From: an uncultured Azohydromonas sp.
Lineage (GTDB): Bacteria; Pseudomonadota; Gammaproteobacteria; Burkholderiales; Burkholderiaceae_C
NCBI RefSeq assembly: GCF_937926365.1
Contig: NZ_CALAOH010000139.1
Location: 1 to 33,690 of the forward strand
DNA length: 33,690 nucleotides
Direction of reading: 5' to 3'
The notes below the pieces were generated by a model. That model saw nothing but the letters and a program-made list of their open reading frames with translations, was not told the origin of the DNA and did not search any database. Below, one piece after another: positions 1 to 9,169 of this stretch; within the stretch, counting starts at the first letter, position 1; each line of letters begins with the position of its first letter. The position numbers were made by a program, and so were the translations under genes.

Positions 1-86
1 CGGCGCCCAGCGCCACGGCCGCGGCGCCGGCCGCGCCGGAGGGCGCCGAGCCGCTGCCCGAGCATCCGCCGCGCGAGGGGCTGTAA
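1..86 (+). CDS. C-terminal tail of a probable LapA-family (DUF1049) membrane protein, partial
   Basis: Only the last 27 codons plus TAA (84-86) are visible, read in the frame that starts at base 3. The tail is rich in Ala and Pro and ends PPREGL, so it has no diagnostic domain. The assignment rests on position: in Burkholderiales the gene just before lapB is usually lapA, a small two-helix inner-membrane protein that works with LapB in lipopolysaccharide assembly. The stop lies 3 bp before the lapB ATG, so the two are probably co-transcribed and translationally coupled. An unrelated protein with a low-complexity end cannot be excluded. Confidence 0.5.
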   Translation, partial: APSATAAAPAAPEGAEPLPEHPPREGL

Positions 87-89
87 GTC

Positions 90-1235
90 ATGGTGCTCGA
101 TCCGCTGTGGCTGCTGCTGGCGCTGCCGGTGGCCTTCGCGCTGGGCTGGCTGGCCTCGCGCCTGGAAATGCGGCAATGGGTGCGCGAGCAGCGCGACGCG
201 CCCAAGGCCTACTTCAAGGGACTGAACCTGCTGCTCAACGAGCAGCAGGACAAGGCCATCGACGCCTTCGTCGAGGCCGTGCAGGACGACCCGCACAGCG
301 CCGATCTGCACTTCGCGCTGGGCAACCTGTTCCGCCGCCGGGGCGAGTTTGAGCGCGCGGTGCGCGTGCACCAGCACCTCTTGCAGCGCGGCGACCTGCC
401 CGCCGCCGAGCGCGAGCGCGCGCAGCACGCGCTGGCGCAGGACTTCATGAAGGCGGGGCTGTTCGACCGCGCCGAGGAGGCGTTCCGCGCACTGGAGGGC
501 ACGCCCTTCGACACCGAGGCGCGACTGGCGCTGCTGACACTGCACGAGCGTTCGCGCGACTGGCGCGCCGCCGCCGAGGTGGCCGCGCGGCTGGAGAGGA
601 GCGGCATCGGCTCCTTCGCCACGCGCATCTCGCACTACTGGTGCGAACTGGCGCAGGAGGCGGACGCGCGCGGCGACACTGAAGCCGCCGAGGCCGCGCT
701 GCAGCGCGCGCGCGAAGCCGCGCCCACCGCGCCGAGGCCCTGGCTGCAAGAGGGCGAGCGCCACCTGCGCGCCGGCCGCACGGTGCAGGCGCTGCAGAGC
801 TGGGACGCGCTGCGCGCCCGCCACCCGGCCGTGTTCTCGCTGGTGGCCCCGGCCTACGCCCAAGCGGCGTTGTCCCTGGGGCAACCCGCGCCAGCGCGCG
901 AGCAGATCCAGGCGCTCTACGACCAGCAGCCCGACACCGACCTGCTGGGCGCGCTGCGCCGGCTCGACGAGCCCGCCACGGCGGCGCAGCGCCTGCAGTC
1001 GCACCTGCGCCAGCAGCCCGCGCTGTCGGTGGCGGCGCAAGTGCTGGAGCTGCCGCCCGCGGAGTGGGCCGAGGACATCCGCACCCGCATCCAGGCCACC
1101 GTGGCGCGCGCGGCGCAGCCCATGCAGCGCTACCGCTGCGCGGCCTGCGGCTTCGAAGCGCGGAACTACTTCTGGCAATGCCCGGGCTGCCAGAGCTGGG
1201 ACACCTATCCGCCGCGGCGCATCGAAGACCTCTGA
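90..1235 (+). CDS. lapB: Lipopolysaccharide assembly protein B (LapB/YciM)
   Basis: LapB is an inner-membrane-anchored TPR protein facing the cytoplasm. In E. coli it works with FtsH to control LpxC turnover and so lipopolysaccharide synthesis. The 381-residue product has the full family layout: one N-terminal membrane segment (about residues 5-24), a long stretch of TPR helices (about 45-330), and a C-terminal rubredoxin-like zinc-binding knuckle with Cys350-x2-Cys353 and Cys364-x2-Cys367. Length matches E. coli LapB (389). The start is the ATG 3 bp after the upstream stop. The following genes act in sugar-nucleotide and glycan synthesis, in keeping with an envelope locus. Identification is confident because the TPR plus C-terminal four-Cys combination is distinctive. 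Confidence 0.95.
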   Translation: MVLDPLWLLLALPVAFALGWLASRLEMRQWVREQRDAPKAYFKGLNLLLNEQQDKAIDAFVEAVQDDPHSADLHFALGNLFRRRGEFERAVRVHQHLLQRGDLPAAERERAQHALAQDFMKAGLFDRAEEAFRALEGTPFDTEARLALLTLHERSRDWRAAAEVAARLERSGIGSFATRISHYWCELAQEADARGDTEAAEAALQRAREAAPTAPRPWLQEGERHLRAGRTVQALQSWDALRARHPAVFSLVAPAYAQAALSLGQPAPAREQIQALYDQQPDTDLLGALRRLDEPATAAQRLQSHLRQQPALSVAAQVLELPPAEWAEDIRTRIQATVARAAQPMQRYRCAACGFEARNYFWQCPGCQSWDTYPPRRIEDL

Positions 1236-1274
1236 TCCGACGCCCTGCGCCCGACCACCTTGAACCGAACCGCC

Positions 1275-2012
1275 ATGAGCAGCAGCCCGCAGCGCGTCAT
1301 CCTCTGCATGAAATGGGGCACCAAGTACGGCCCCGAGTACGTCAACCGGCTCTACGCCATGGTGCGCCGCCACCTGCGCGGGGATTTCACCTTCGCGTGC
1401 CTGACCGACGACGGCGCCGGCGTGCACCCGGACGTGCGCTGCCTGCCGATTCCGGACCTGGCGCTGCCCACGGGCATTCCCGAGCGCGGCTGGAAGAAGC
1501 TCACCACCTTCGAGGCCGACCTGCACGGCCTGCGCGGCACGGCGCTGTTCCTGGACCTGGACGTGGTGATCGTGGACGACATCACGCCCTTCTTCGAGCA
1601 GCCGGGGGAGTTCCTGATCATTCACGACTGGAAGCGGCCCTGGCGCGTCACCGGCAACTCCTCGGTCTACCGCTTCGAGCTGGGCGCGCACGCGGACGTG
1701 CTGGCGCAGTTCCGGGCCCGGCCCGAAGAGGCGCGCGCCAACTTCCGCAACGAGCAGGCCTTTCTCTCCGACGTGCTGCACAAGCAGGGCAAGCTCGACT
1801 ACTGGCCCGCCGCCTGGTGCGCGAGCTGGAAGTACCACTGCATCCCGCGCTTCCCGCTGAACTATTTCCGCGCGCCGGCGAAGCCCGAAGGGGCGCGCAT
1901 CCTGATCTTCCACGGCGTGATGAACCCGCCCGACGCCCTGGCCGGGCGCAGCAACGGCAACTGGCGCCACGCCAGGCCGGCGCCCTGGATCGCCGACCAC
2001 TGGCGAGCCTGA
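1275..2012 (+). CDS. Glycosyltransferase with DxD motif (GT8/GT-A-like), probable surface glycan enzyme
   Basis: A 245-residue soluble protein without signal peptide or membrane segment. It starts with a beta strand (VILCMKWGTKYG) and carries a hydrophobic strand ending in Asp94-Leu-Asp96 (LFLDLDVVIVDD). That is the metal and nucleotide-sugar binding DxD signature of GT-A fold glycosyltransferases. A later segment with NEQAFLSDVL resembles the acceptor-side region of GT8-like enzymes. I chose the ATG at 1275 over an in-frame TTG at 1260. No strong Shine-Dalgarno sequence is visible for either. The gene lies 39 bp after lapB and 71 bp before the UDP-xylose synthase gene. Inference: it transfers a sugar during lipopolysaccharide or exopolysaccharide synthesis. 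Donor and acceptor cannot be read from the sequence. Confidence 0.75.
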   Translation: MSSSPQRVILCMKWGTKYGPEYVNRLYAMVRRHLRGDFTFACLTDDGAGVHPDVRCLPIPDLALPTGIPERGWKKLTTFEADLHGLRGTALFLDLDVVIVDDITPFFEQPGEFLIIHDWKRPWRVTGNSSVYRFELGAHADVLAQFRARPEEARANFRNEQAFLSDVLHKQGKLDYWPAAWCASWKYHCIPRFPLNYFRAPAKPEGARILIFHGVMNPPDALAGRSNGNWRHARPAPWIADHWRA

Positions 2013-2083
2013 TTGAGGAGAAGTCCCGGGGGGAACCGGCACTGCGCCTGCTGGTGCACCAGCCCCCCCAAGGACTTCTTCGC

Positions 2084-3022
<939 letters not shown>

Positions 3023-3122
3023 GGGCCGGGGGGCGCCAGGCATCGCCACGGATGCCGCCTCTGCGCCATCCGCCTGCCATGCAGGCCTGAGCGACATGGG
3101 AAAATCCGCCGTTTAGGCGTCG

Positions 3123-3146
3123 CTGCCTGTCAGGCTGTATAGGCAG
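3123..3146. repeat. Inverted repeat CTGCCT/AGGCAG in the 284-bp gap before the sugar operon
   Basis: Six-base arms CTGCCT (3123-3128) and AGGCAG (3141-3146) flank a 12-base spacer. It lies in the intergenic stretch 3023-3306 between uxs and the aminotransferase operon. There is no T-tract, so it is not a typical terminator. It could be a weak leader hairpin or a protein-binding site. The rest of the gap contains the second repeat below and no recognisable gene. Confidence 0.4.
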
Positions 3147-3193
3147 TCTGGCAGCATCCGGCACGCCAACGACCCAGGTCGAGCAGGCCATCG

Positions 3194-3217
3194 AAGGCAG
3201 GGAATTCCCCCTGCCTT
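3194..3217. repeat. Perfect 9-bp inverted repeat AAGGCAGGG/CCCTGCCTT upstream of the sugar operon
   Basis: Arms AAGGCAGGG (3194-3202) and CCCTGCCTT (3209-3217) flank six bases, and the centre also forms the palindrome GGGAATTCCC. It is 90 bp upstream of the aminotransferase start. It would fold into a stable hairpin in RNA but has no following T-run. An operator or leader structure for the downstream four-gene operon is possible. This is inference only. Confidence 0.5.
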
Positions 3218-3306
3218 GCGCCGTACGAGGCTGGGTGAGGCATTCACGCTTTCCCGCCGCCGTCTTTTCCATTGACGGGCGGCCTCTTTCGTCTTCCGCA
3301 ACACCG

Positions 3307-4416
3307 ATGAGCAAATTCAAGATCCCTGTCTACCAGCCGGACCTCAGCGGCAACGAAAAGGCCTACGTCAACGAGTGCCTGGACACCTCGTGGATCTCGT
3401 CGCGGGGTCGCTTTGTGGGGGAGTTCGAGAACCGCTTCGCCTCGCGCATCGGCGTGGCACATGCGGCTTCGGTATGCAACGGCACCGTGGCGCTGCACCT
3501 GGCGTTGCTGGCGCTCGGACTGGGGCCCGGCGATGAGGTCATCGTGCCGACGCTGACCTACATCGCCTCGGTCAATGCCATTACCTACACCGGCGCCACG
3601 CCGGTCTTCGCGGACTCCGAGGCGCGGGGCTGGCAGCTCGATCCCGCGGACGTGGAGCGGCACATCACGCCACGCACGCGCGCCATCATGCCGGTGCACC
3701 TCTACGGCCAGTCCTGCGACATGGACGCGCTCACGGCCCTGGCGCGCAAGCACCGGCTGTTCGTGATCGAGGACTGCGCGGAAGCCTTCGGGACGCTCTA
3801 CAAGGGCCGGCACGTCGGCACCTTCGGCGACATCTCCACGTTCAGCTTCTTCGGCAACAAGACCATCACCACCGGCGAAGGCGGCATGGTGGTCACCAAC
3901 GACAAGACGCTGGCCGAGCGCTGCCGCCACTACAAGGGCCAGGGCCTGGCCGCGCACCGCGAGTACTGGCACGACGTGGTGGGCTACAACTACCGCATGA
4001 CCAACATCGCCGCGGCCATCGGCCTGGCGCAGTTGGAGCGGGCAGACGAGTTCATCGTCGCCAAGCGCGCCCTGGCCGCACGCTACCGCGACGCCCTGGC
4101 CGGGCTGCCGCTGGAGTTCCAGGCCGAGCTGACCGAGACGGTACACAGCTACTGGATGGTGTCGGTGCTCACACGCACGCCGGAGCACCGCGAAGGACTG
4201 CGCGAGCACCTGGCCGCCGCGGGCATCGAAACCCGCCCGCTGTTCTTCCCCGTGCACACCATGCCGATGTACGACCGTCACTACCGCCGCCACCCGGTAG
4301 CCGAAGACCTGGCCTGGCGCGGCATCAACCTGCCCAGCTGGCCCGGCCTGAAGGATGAGGATGTGGCCTGCATCGCCTCGGCGGCACGCGAATACTTCTC
4401 CCACCATGGCGCGTGA
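3307..4416 (+). CDS. DegT/DnrJ/EryC1-family sugar aminotransferase, perosamine-synthase-like
   Basis: PLP-dependent aminotransferase acting on a nucleotide-linked 4-keto-6-deoxyhexose. The 369-residue protein has the family signature: Asp156 in IEDCAEAFG (contact to the PLP pyridine nitrogen) and Lys185 in SFFGNKTITTGEGGM (Schiff-base lysine). The stretches ISSRGRFVGEFE, VCNGTVALHLALLALGLGPG and YWHDVVGYNYRMTNI closely resemble GDP-perosamine synthases (Per/RfbE) as I remember them. The ATG at 3307 is used because upstream in-frame codons from 3235 encode no conserved residues. It overlaps the next gene by 11 bp and heads a four-gene operon. GDP-perosamine synthesis needs GDP-mannose 4,6-dehydratase, which is not in this window. 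A UDP-sugar substrate (PglE-like) is the main alternative. Confidence 0.88.
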   Translation: MSKFKIPVYQPDLSGNEKAYVNECLDTSWISSRGRFVGEFENRFASRIGVAHAASVCNGTVALHLALLALGLGPGDEVIVPTLTYIASVNAITYTGATPVFADSEARGWQLDPADVERHITPRTRAIMPVHLYGQSCDMDALTALARKHRLFVIEDCAEAFGTLYKGRHVGTFGDISTFSFFGNKTITTGEGGMVVTNDKTLAERCRHYKGQGLAAHREYWHDVVGYNYRMTNIAAAIGLAQLERADEFIVAKRALAARYRDALAGLPLEFQAELTETVHSYWMVSVLTRTPEHREGLREHLAAAGIETRPLFFPVHTMPMYDRHYRRHPVAEDLAWRGINLPSWPGLKDEDVACIASAAREYFSHHGA

Positions 4417-5050
4417 TCTCTACATCCTGGGCACCGCGGGGCTGGCCAAGGAGATCGCCCACCTCGCCCGCTGCATCGACCCGCATGCGCAGCGCTGGGC
4501 CACGATCGCTTACGTCGCCGGCTCGGATGCGGAGATCGGACAGCGCCTGCACCACGGCAGCGTGCGCTGCACCGACGCGCAGTTGCTGCAGTTGGGCGTG
4601 GACGCGGACGTGGCCATCGGCATCGGGCGCCCGCCCATCCGCCAGAAGCTGGCGTCCCAACTGTCGGCCAATCCGTACCTGCACTTCCCCAACCTCGTCC
4701 ACCCCGGCGTGATGCTGGACGAGGCCAGCGTGCGGCTGGGGCAGGGCAACCTCATCTGCCAGGGCGCGGCGCTGACCTGCGACATCACGCTGGGCGACTT
4801 CAACCTGCTGAACCTCAACGTCACCGTGGGCCACGACACGCACCTGGGCGACTGCAACGTCGTCAACCCCGGTTCCAACATCTCGGGCAACGTGGACATT
4901 GGCGACGGCTGCCTGCTGGGCACGGGCGCGCAGGTGCTGGAGCGGCTGCGCATTGCCTCGGCCGTGACGGTGGGCGCGGGGGCGGTCGTGACCCGCTCGC
5001 TCGAAGAAGCCGGCGTCTACGTCGGCGCGCCGGCGCGGCGCATCAAATGA
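4406..5050 (+). CDS. PglD/NeuD-type sugar N- or O-acetyltransferase (left-handed beta helix)
   Basis: Acyl-CoA-dependent acetyltransferase expected to acetylate the amino-sugar made by the preceding aminotransferase. The 214-residue protein begins with a short Rossmann-like domain (YILGTAGLAKEIAHLA, 6-21) that binds the nucleotide sugar in PglD-type enzymes. From about residue 95 it has hexapeptide repeats of the left-handed beta helix. His143 in TVGHDTHLGD sits where PglD-type enzymes have the catalytic base. The C-terminus GVYVGAPARRIK is typical of the family. The ATG at 4406 lies inside the end of the aminotransferase gene (11-bp overlap), and its TGA overlaps the next ATG (ATGA). By analogy with perosamine N-acetyltransferases the product may be GDP-N-acetylperosamine. 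That assignment is inference from gene order. Confidence 0.85.
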   Translation: MARDLYILGTAGLAKEIAHLARCIDPHAQRWATIAYVAGSDAEIGQRLHHGSVRCTDAQLLQLGVDADVAIGIGRPPIRQKLASQLSANPYLHFPNLVHPGVMLDEASVRLGQGNLICQGAALTCDITLGDFNLLNLNVTVGHDTHLGDCNVVNPGSNISGNVDIGDGCLLGTGAQVLERLRIASAVTVGAGAVVTRSLEEAGVYVGAPARRIK

Positions 5051-6246
5051 GGCGCATCGGCATCCTCGGCCACACCTTCGTCAACTGGGGTGGCGGACTC
5101 GATTTCCTGCGCATGGTGGCTGCCAGCCTCAGGGCCACGGGCGAGCCCCTGGAACTGCACCTGCTGCTGCCGGTGGACGGGCCGCTCCTGCGCACGCGCA
5201 CGGCACTGCGGGCCTTTCGCGACCGCCTCACGCGCGCCACGCCGGCGGCCTTGCCCAGCCGAGCCACCATCGACGCGGCCGTGGCGAGCATCGGCGCCGG
5301 TGTCACGCCGCACGAAATCGACATCGGCCGCCAAGCGTTGCGGCGCAGCTTCCGCAAGCTCAACCTGGACGTGCTGGTACCCGCCATCAAGCCGCTGTCG
5401 CTGGATGGCGACATGCCCTGGGTCGGCTACGTGTACGACTTCCAGCACCGGCACCTGCCCCAGCTGTTCAGGCCGCGCTCCGCGGCGCGGCGCGACCGTG
5501 CCTTCGCCCAGATGCTGGAGCGGGCAAGCTCGGTGATCGTCAACGCCCGGGCGGTCGAGAGCGACATCCGCCGCTTCGTTCCCGGCGCACGCGCCCAGGT
5601 ATTCGCCCTGCCCTTCAGCGCCGAGCCCAACCCGGCTTGGCTGGAGCTGCCCCCCCCGCCACTGCAGAAGCTGGGCGTGGACGGCCCGTACTTCATCGTC
5701 TGCAACCAGTTCTGGCAGCACAAGGACCACCTCACCGCCTTCCGTGCCTTCGCGCAGGTGGCCGCCACGCACCCGACGCTGCACCTGGTATGCACCGGCG
5801 AGACGGGCGACTTCCGCAACAACCGCTACTTCGCCGATGTGATGGAGCAGGTGCGCGCCCTGGGCATCGAGCCGCGGGTACATGTGCTGGGATTGATCCC
5901 CAAGCACGAGCAGATCGCGCTGCTGCGCCATGCCGTGGCCCTGGTGCAGCCCACACTGTCCGAAGGAGGGCCTGGTGGCGGCGCCGGCTTCGATGCCGTG
6001 TCGCTGGGCGTACCCGCCATCCTTTCCGGCATTCCCGTCAACCGGGAAATCGAAGAGCCCCACGTGAGCTTCTTCCGCGCCGGCGACCCGGCCAGCCTGG
6101 CAGCGCAGATGCACGCCGCCCTACAGGCCCATCCCGTGGACCGCCCGCCGCCGGCCGTGCTGCTCGAACGCGGCCATGCCCGACGTGCTCGCTGCGGCAA
6201 TGTTCTTTTGCAGGCTCTGGACGCTGCTCGCCATAACACCAAATGA
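5047..6246 (+). CDS. Glycosyltransferase family 1/GT4-like
   Basis: GT-B fold retaining glycosyltransferase of 399 residues, without membrane segments. The N-terminal half starts with the strand RRIGILGHTFVNWGGG, where the glycine-rich turn is the typical acceptor-side loop. It contains YDFQHRHLPQLF (130-141), a stretch I associate with one GT4 subgroup. The C-terminal donor domain has QFWQHKDHLTAFRAF, HVLGLIPKHEQIALL and PTLSEGGPGGGAGFDAVSLGVP. Glu306 and Asp316 stand in for the usual EX7E pair, with a longer glycine-rich spacer and Asp for the second Glu. Both ends overlap neighbours by ATGA, showing tight translational coupling. It probably transfers a sugar to the lipopolysaccharide or capsule. 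Donor unknown. Confidence 0.85.
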   Translation: MRRIGILGHTFVNWGGGLDFLRMVAASLRATGEPLELHLLLPVDGPLLRTRTALRAFRDRLTRATPAALPSRATIDAAVASIGAGVTPHEIDIGRQALRRSFRKLNLDVLVPAIKPLSLDGDMPWVGYVYDFQHRHLPQLFRPRSAARRDRAFAQMLERASSVIVNARAVESDIRRFVPGARAQVFALPFSAEPNPAWLELPPPPLQKLGVDGPYFIVCNQFWQHKDHLTAFRAFAQVAATHPTLHLVCTGETGDFRNNRYFADVMEQVRALGIEPRVHVLGLIPKHEQIALLRHAVALVQPTLSEGGPGGGAGFDAVSLGVPAILSGIPVNREIEEPHVSFFRAGDPASLAAQMHAALQAHPVDRPPPAVLLERGHARRARCGNVLLQALDAARHNTK

Positions 6247-7283
6247 TCTACGCCAACCTGGTCGTGCAGCGCATGCGCGACAACCGGCCCTTCACGCCGG
6301 GCGCCGGCCCCAACGGCGGCGACTTCTTCCTGCCTTGGCGCGAGCTGCGCGCGCGCTTCGCCGATGCCGGCATCGAGCTCAACACGCCCGATCGCAACGA
6401 GGGCCGCGAGGTCGCCTTCGAGCTGCACCTCAACGCCCAGCGCAACCTTCCCTCCGAGCGGCCCAGCTACACCTTCCTCTACGAGGACCCGCTGGTGCGC
6501 CCGCTCAACGCCAACCCGGCGCAGCTCGCGCGCTACCGGCTGGTGTTCACCTGGAACGAGGACCTGATCGACGGCCAGCGCTTCCGCCGCCTGGAGTACC
6601 CCAACGACCTGACGGTGAAGGAGGTGCCGGGCTGGGACGGGCGCGACCTGTTCTGCGTGATGCTGGCCTCCAACAAGGCGCTGCGGCACCCAGACCCGCG
6701 CAACCTGCACGACAAGCGCATCGAGGCCATCCGCTTCTTCGAGGCACAGGCGCCGCAGCTGTTTGCGCTTTACGGCCGCGGCTGGAACATCCCGGCGGTG
6801 CAGCCGGGCGCCTGGGGCCGCATCCGCAAGCGCCTCCACGAGTGGCGCGCCAGGCTGCAGCCCGACTTGAAACCCTTCCCGAGCTGGCGCGGCAGCGTGC
6901 ACCACAAGAGCGAGGTGCTGCTGCGCGCGCGCTTCGCGCTGTGCTACGAGAACTCACGCGGCGCGCCCGGCTACCTGACGGAGAAGATCTTCGACTGCTT
7001 CACCACCGGCTGCGTGCCGGTGTACGTGGGCGGCCCGCGCGCCACGGAGAACATCCCGCGCGAGTGCTACATCGACGGCGACGCCTTTGGCTCGATGGCG
7101 CAGCTGCTGCAGGCGCTGCAAGGTATCGACGAAGCGCGTTTCGCCCGCTACCAGCACGCCATGCGCGAGTTCCTGCTCAGCCCGGCCAGCACGCGCTACA
7201 GCAACGCGCACTTCTGCCACACGCTGGTGGAGGGCATCACCGCCGATCTGGCACAGCTGCAGCCGCAGGCGCAGCCGGCCTGA
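6243..7283 (+). CDS. GT10-family (alpha-1,3-fucosyltransferase fold) glycosyltransferase
   Basis: A 346-residue protein carrying the GT10 hallmark between residues 231 and 280: FALCYENSRG, then GYLTEKIFDCF, then GCVPVYVGGP and IPRECYID. In characterised GT10 enzymes this region binds the GDP moiety of GDP-L-fucose. The N-terminal half contains the usual RLVFTWNEDL segment, and no membrane anchor is present. It starts at ATG 6243, overlapping the upstream stop as ATGA, and is the last gene of the operon. Its 3' end is 18 bp from the end of convergent msbA. Known bacterial GT10 enzymes use GDP-fucose. Because the operon begins with a perosamine-type aminotransferase and no fucose synthesis gene is nearby, a different GDP-6-deoxy sugar donor is possible. 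That idea is inference. Confidence 0.87.
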   Translation: MIYANLVVQRMRDNRPFTPGAGPNGGDFFLPWRELRARFADAGIELNTPDRNEGREVAFELHLNAQRNLPSERPSYTFLYEDPLVRPLNANPAQLARYRLVFTWNEDLIDGQRFRRLEYPNDLTVKEVPGWDGRDLFCVMLASNKALRHPDPRNLHDKRIEAIRFFEAQAPQLFALYGRGWNIPAVQPGAWGRIRKRLHEWRARLQPDLKPFPSWRGSVHHKSEVLLRARFALCYENSRGAPGYLTEKIFDCFTTGCVPVYVGGPRATENIPRECYIDGDAFGSMAQLLQALQGIDEARFARYQHAMREFLLSPASTRYSNAHFCHTLVEGITADLAQLQPQAQPA

Positions 7284-7301
7284 GGCCGGCCGCAGCGGGC
7301 C

Positions 7302-9086
7302 TCACCCCGCCGCCTGCGCCCTCACCATGGCTGCGTAGCGCTTGTCCAGCGCCATGAGCTCGGCGTGCGTGCCCTGCTCCACCACGCGGCCGCCTTCGAG
7401 CACGCAGATCGCATGCGCGTTGCGCACGGTGCTCAGGCGGTGGGCGATGACGATCATGGTCTTGCGTCCGTGCCACTGCTCCAGCGCCTGCTGGATGGCG
7501 CGCTCGCTCTCGGTGTCCAGCGCCGAGGTGGCCTCGTCCAGGATCCACACCGGCGCGTCCTTGTAGAGCGCGCGCGCGATGGCCAGGCGCTGGCGCTGCC
7601 CACCCGAGAGCCGGCTGCCGTTGATGCCGATGGACGCGTCCAACCCTTCGGGCTGCGACTCGACGAAGTCCCACAGCGCCGCCGCCCGCAGGCAGCTCTC
7701 CACGCGCGCGAGGTCGCGCGGCTGGGCGTACACCACGTTGTCGGCGATGGAGGCATCGAAGAGCACGATGTCCTGCGTCACCACCGCGAACTGCCGGCGC
7801 AGCGAGGCCTTGCTCAGCTCCCGCAGCGACACGCCGTCCAGCTGTACATCGCCCGCGTCCGGCGCCGTGAAGCCCAGCAGCGCGTTGACCACCGTGCTCT
7901 TGCCCGCGCCGGAGCTGCCCACCAGCGCCACGGTGCGCCCGGCAGGCACGGCCAGGCTCAGGTGGTCCAGCGCGGGACGCTCGGCGCCGGGGTAGCGCAG
8001 CGAGACGTCCTCGAAACGGATCTCGCCGCTGGCCTGCTCCAGCGTGCGCCGGCCCGGGTCGGGCTCGGCCGGCTCGTCCAGCAGCTCGAAGGTGCCGCGC
8101 GCGGTGATCAGCGCCGCGGTGATGGGCCGCGACACGTCGGTAAGGTGACGCGTCTTGGACACCAGCAGCAGCAGCGCCGCGACGTAGGCCGCGAACTCGC
8201 CCACGGTGGAGCCGTCGGTCTGCGCCTGGTACAGCGCCAGGGTGACGATGGCGGCCACGCCGAAGCTGGCGGCGAGCTGCGAGATCGGCGTCATCAGCGC
8301 CGACGCGGCCACGCTCTTGACGTCCATGCGCTGCACGTGGCTCGCCTGCCGATTGAAGCGCCCGCGCTCGAACTCGGTGGCGTCGAAGGTACGGATCACG
8401 CGCCAGGCGCGCGCCAGGTCGTCCACCACGGCCACCAGCCCGATCTGCGCCTCGTAGGCCGCGCTGCCCACCTTGTGCACGCGCCGGTGCACCAGCCGCA
8501 CGCCCACGCCCAGCAGCGGCACGGTGATGAGCGACAGCGCCGTGAGCTGCCAGTTGAGATAGCAGAGGTAGACCAGCAGCGCCAGCGCGGTGGTGCCGTC
8601 GCGCAGCAGCGTCAGCATCGCGCCACCGAGCATCTCGGCGATGTTCTGCGGGTCGTTGATGGTCTTGGACACCACCACGCCCGACGACAGCCGCGCGAAC
8701 AGCGAGGCATCGGCGCGCAGCACCGCATCGGCGAGGTCGCGCCGCAGGCCCAGCACCACGCGGGAGAGGCTGCGGCGCAGCATGTAGGTGCCGGCGAAGC
8801 TGAACACCCCGCGCAGCAGGAACAGCCCGATCAGCGTCACCGGCACCATCCACAGCGGAAAGGCGGGCTCGGCCAGGAAGCCCTTGTCCAGGCCGACCTG
8901 CAGCAGCTTGGGGATCAGCGGCTCGGTGGCCGAGCCCAGCAGGAAGGCCACCACCGAGACCAGCAGCCCGTAGCGCTGCGGCCAGAAATAGCGGCCCAGC
9001 CGCTTGGCGACCTCTCGGTTGCTGGTGGGCGTACTGCTCGTGCGGGACGCCGACGAGGACCCAGTCGAAGGGGGGGTGGTAGTCAT
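7302..9086 (-). CDS. msbA: MsbA-type lipid A/lipopolysaccharide ABC exporter (TMD-NBD fusion)
   Basis: ABC half-transporter of 594 residues that forms a homodimer in the inner membrane; MsbA flips lipid A-core to the periplasmic leaflet. After a Ser/Thr-rich cytoplasmic tail (1-22) there is a six-helix ABC transporter domain (about 38-330). The ATPase domain has Walker A GSSGAGKST (390-398), Q-loop Gln438, signature LSGGQ (493-497), Walker B VWILDE (513-518) and switch His549. These are all the residues needed for activity. It faces the sugar-transfer operon tail to tail (18 bp apart) and is divergent from the ComEA-like gene. Assignment as MsbA rather than another lipid or drug exporter rests on overall similarity and the lipopolysaccharide context. 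Confidence 0.85.
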   Translation of the reverse strand: MTTTPPSTGSSSASRTSSTPTSNREVAKRLGRYFWPQRYGLLVSVVAFLLGSATEPLIPKLLQVGLDKGFLAEPAFPLWMVPVTLIGLFLLRGVFSFAGTYMLRRSLSRVVLGLRRDLADAVLRADASLFARLSSGVVVSKTINDPQNIAEMLGGAMLTLLRDGTTALALLVYLCYLNWQLTALSLITVPLLGVGVRLVHRRVHKVGSAAYEAQIGLVAVVDDLARAWRVIRTFDATEFERGRFNRQASHVQRMDVKSVAASALMTPISQLAASFGVAAIVTLALYQAQTDGSTVGEFAAYVAALLLLVSKTRHLTDVSRPITAALITARGTFELLDEPAEPDPGRRTLEQASGEIRFEDVSLRYPGAERPALDHLSLAVPAGRTVALVGSSGAGKSTVVNALLGFTAPDAGDVQLDGVSLRELSKASLRRQFAVVTQDIVLFDASIADNVVYAQPRDLARVESCLRAAALWDFVESQPEGLDASIGINGSRLSGGQRQRLAIARALYKDAPVWILDEATSALDTESERAIQQALEQWHGRKTMIVIAHRLSTVRNAHAICVLEGGRVVEQGTHAELMALDKRYAAMVRAQAAG

Positions 9087-9169
9087 CAGGGGCGGGATGC
9101 TATCGAAGTTTTCCGCGGCCCCCGCCCAGTGCCGGGCGGCTTTCGGAACCTCCCGTGAAAGGAGCCTCC

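Noticed and set aside
1064..2083. Long N-terminal extension of the UDP-xylose synthase frame
   Set aside because: It overlaps lapB and the glycosyltransferase gene, is Arg/Ala/Pro-rich, and the enzyme's Rossmann fold begins right at the ATG 2084.
3272..3277. TTGACG as a -35 element for the aminotransferase operon
   Set aside because: No -10-like sequence 16-18 bp downstream; the following bases run straight into the start region.
7365..9158. 597-codon plus-strand frame over msbA
   Set aside because: Antisense shadow. The minus-strand msbA carries all ABC motifs.
9155..9169. GTG 9155 as start of the ComEA-like gene
   Set aside because: A strong AAAGGAG ribosome binding site lies between this GTG and the ATG at 9170, which is correctly spaced from it.
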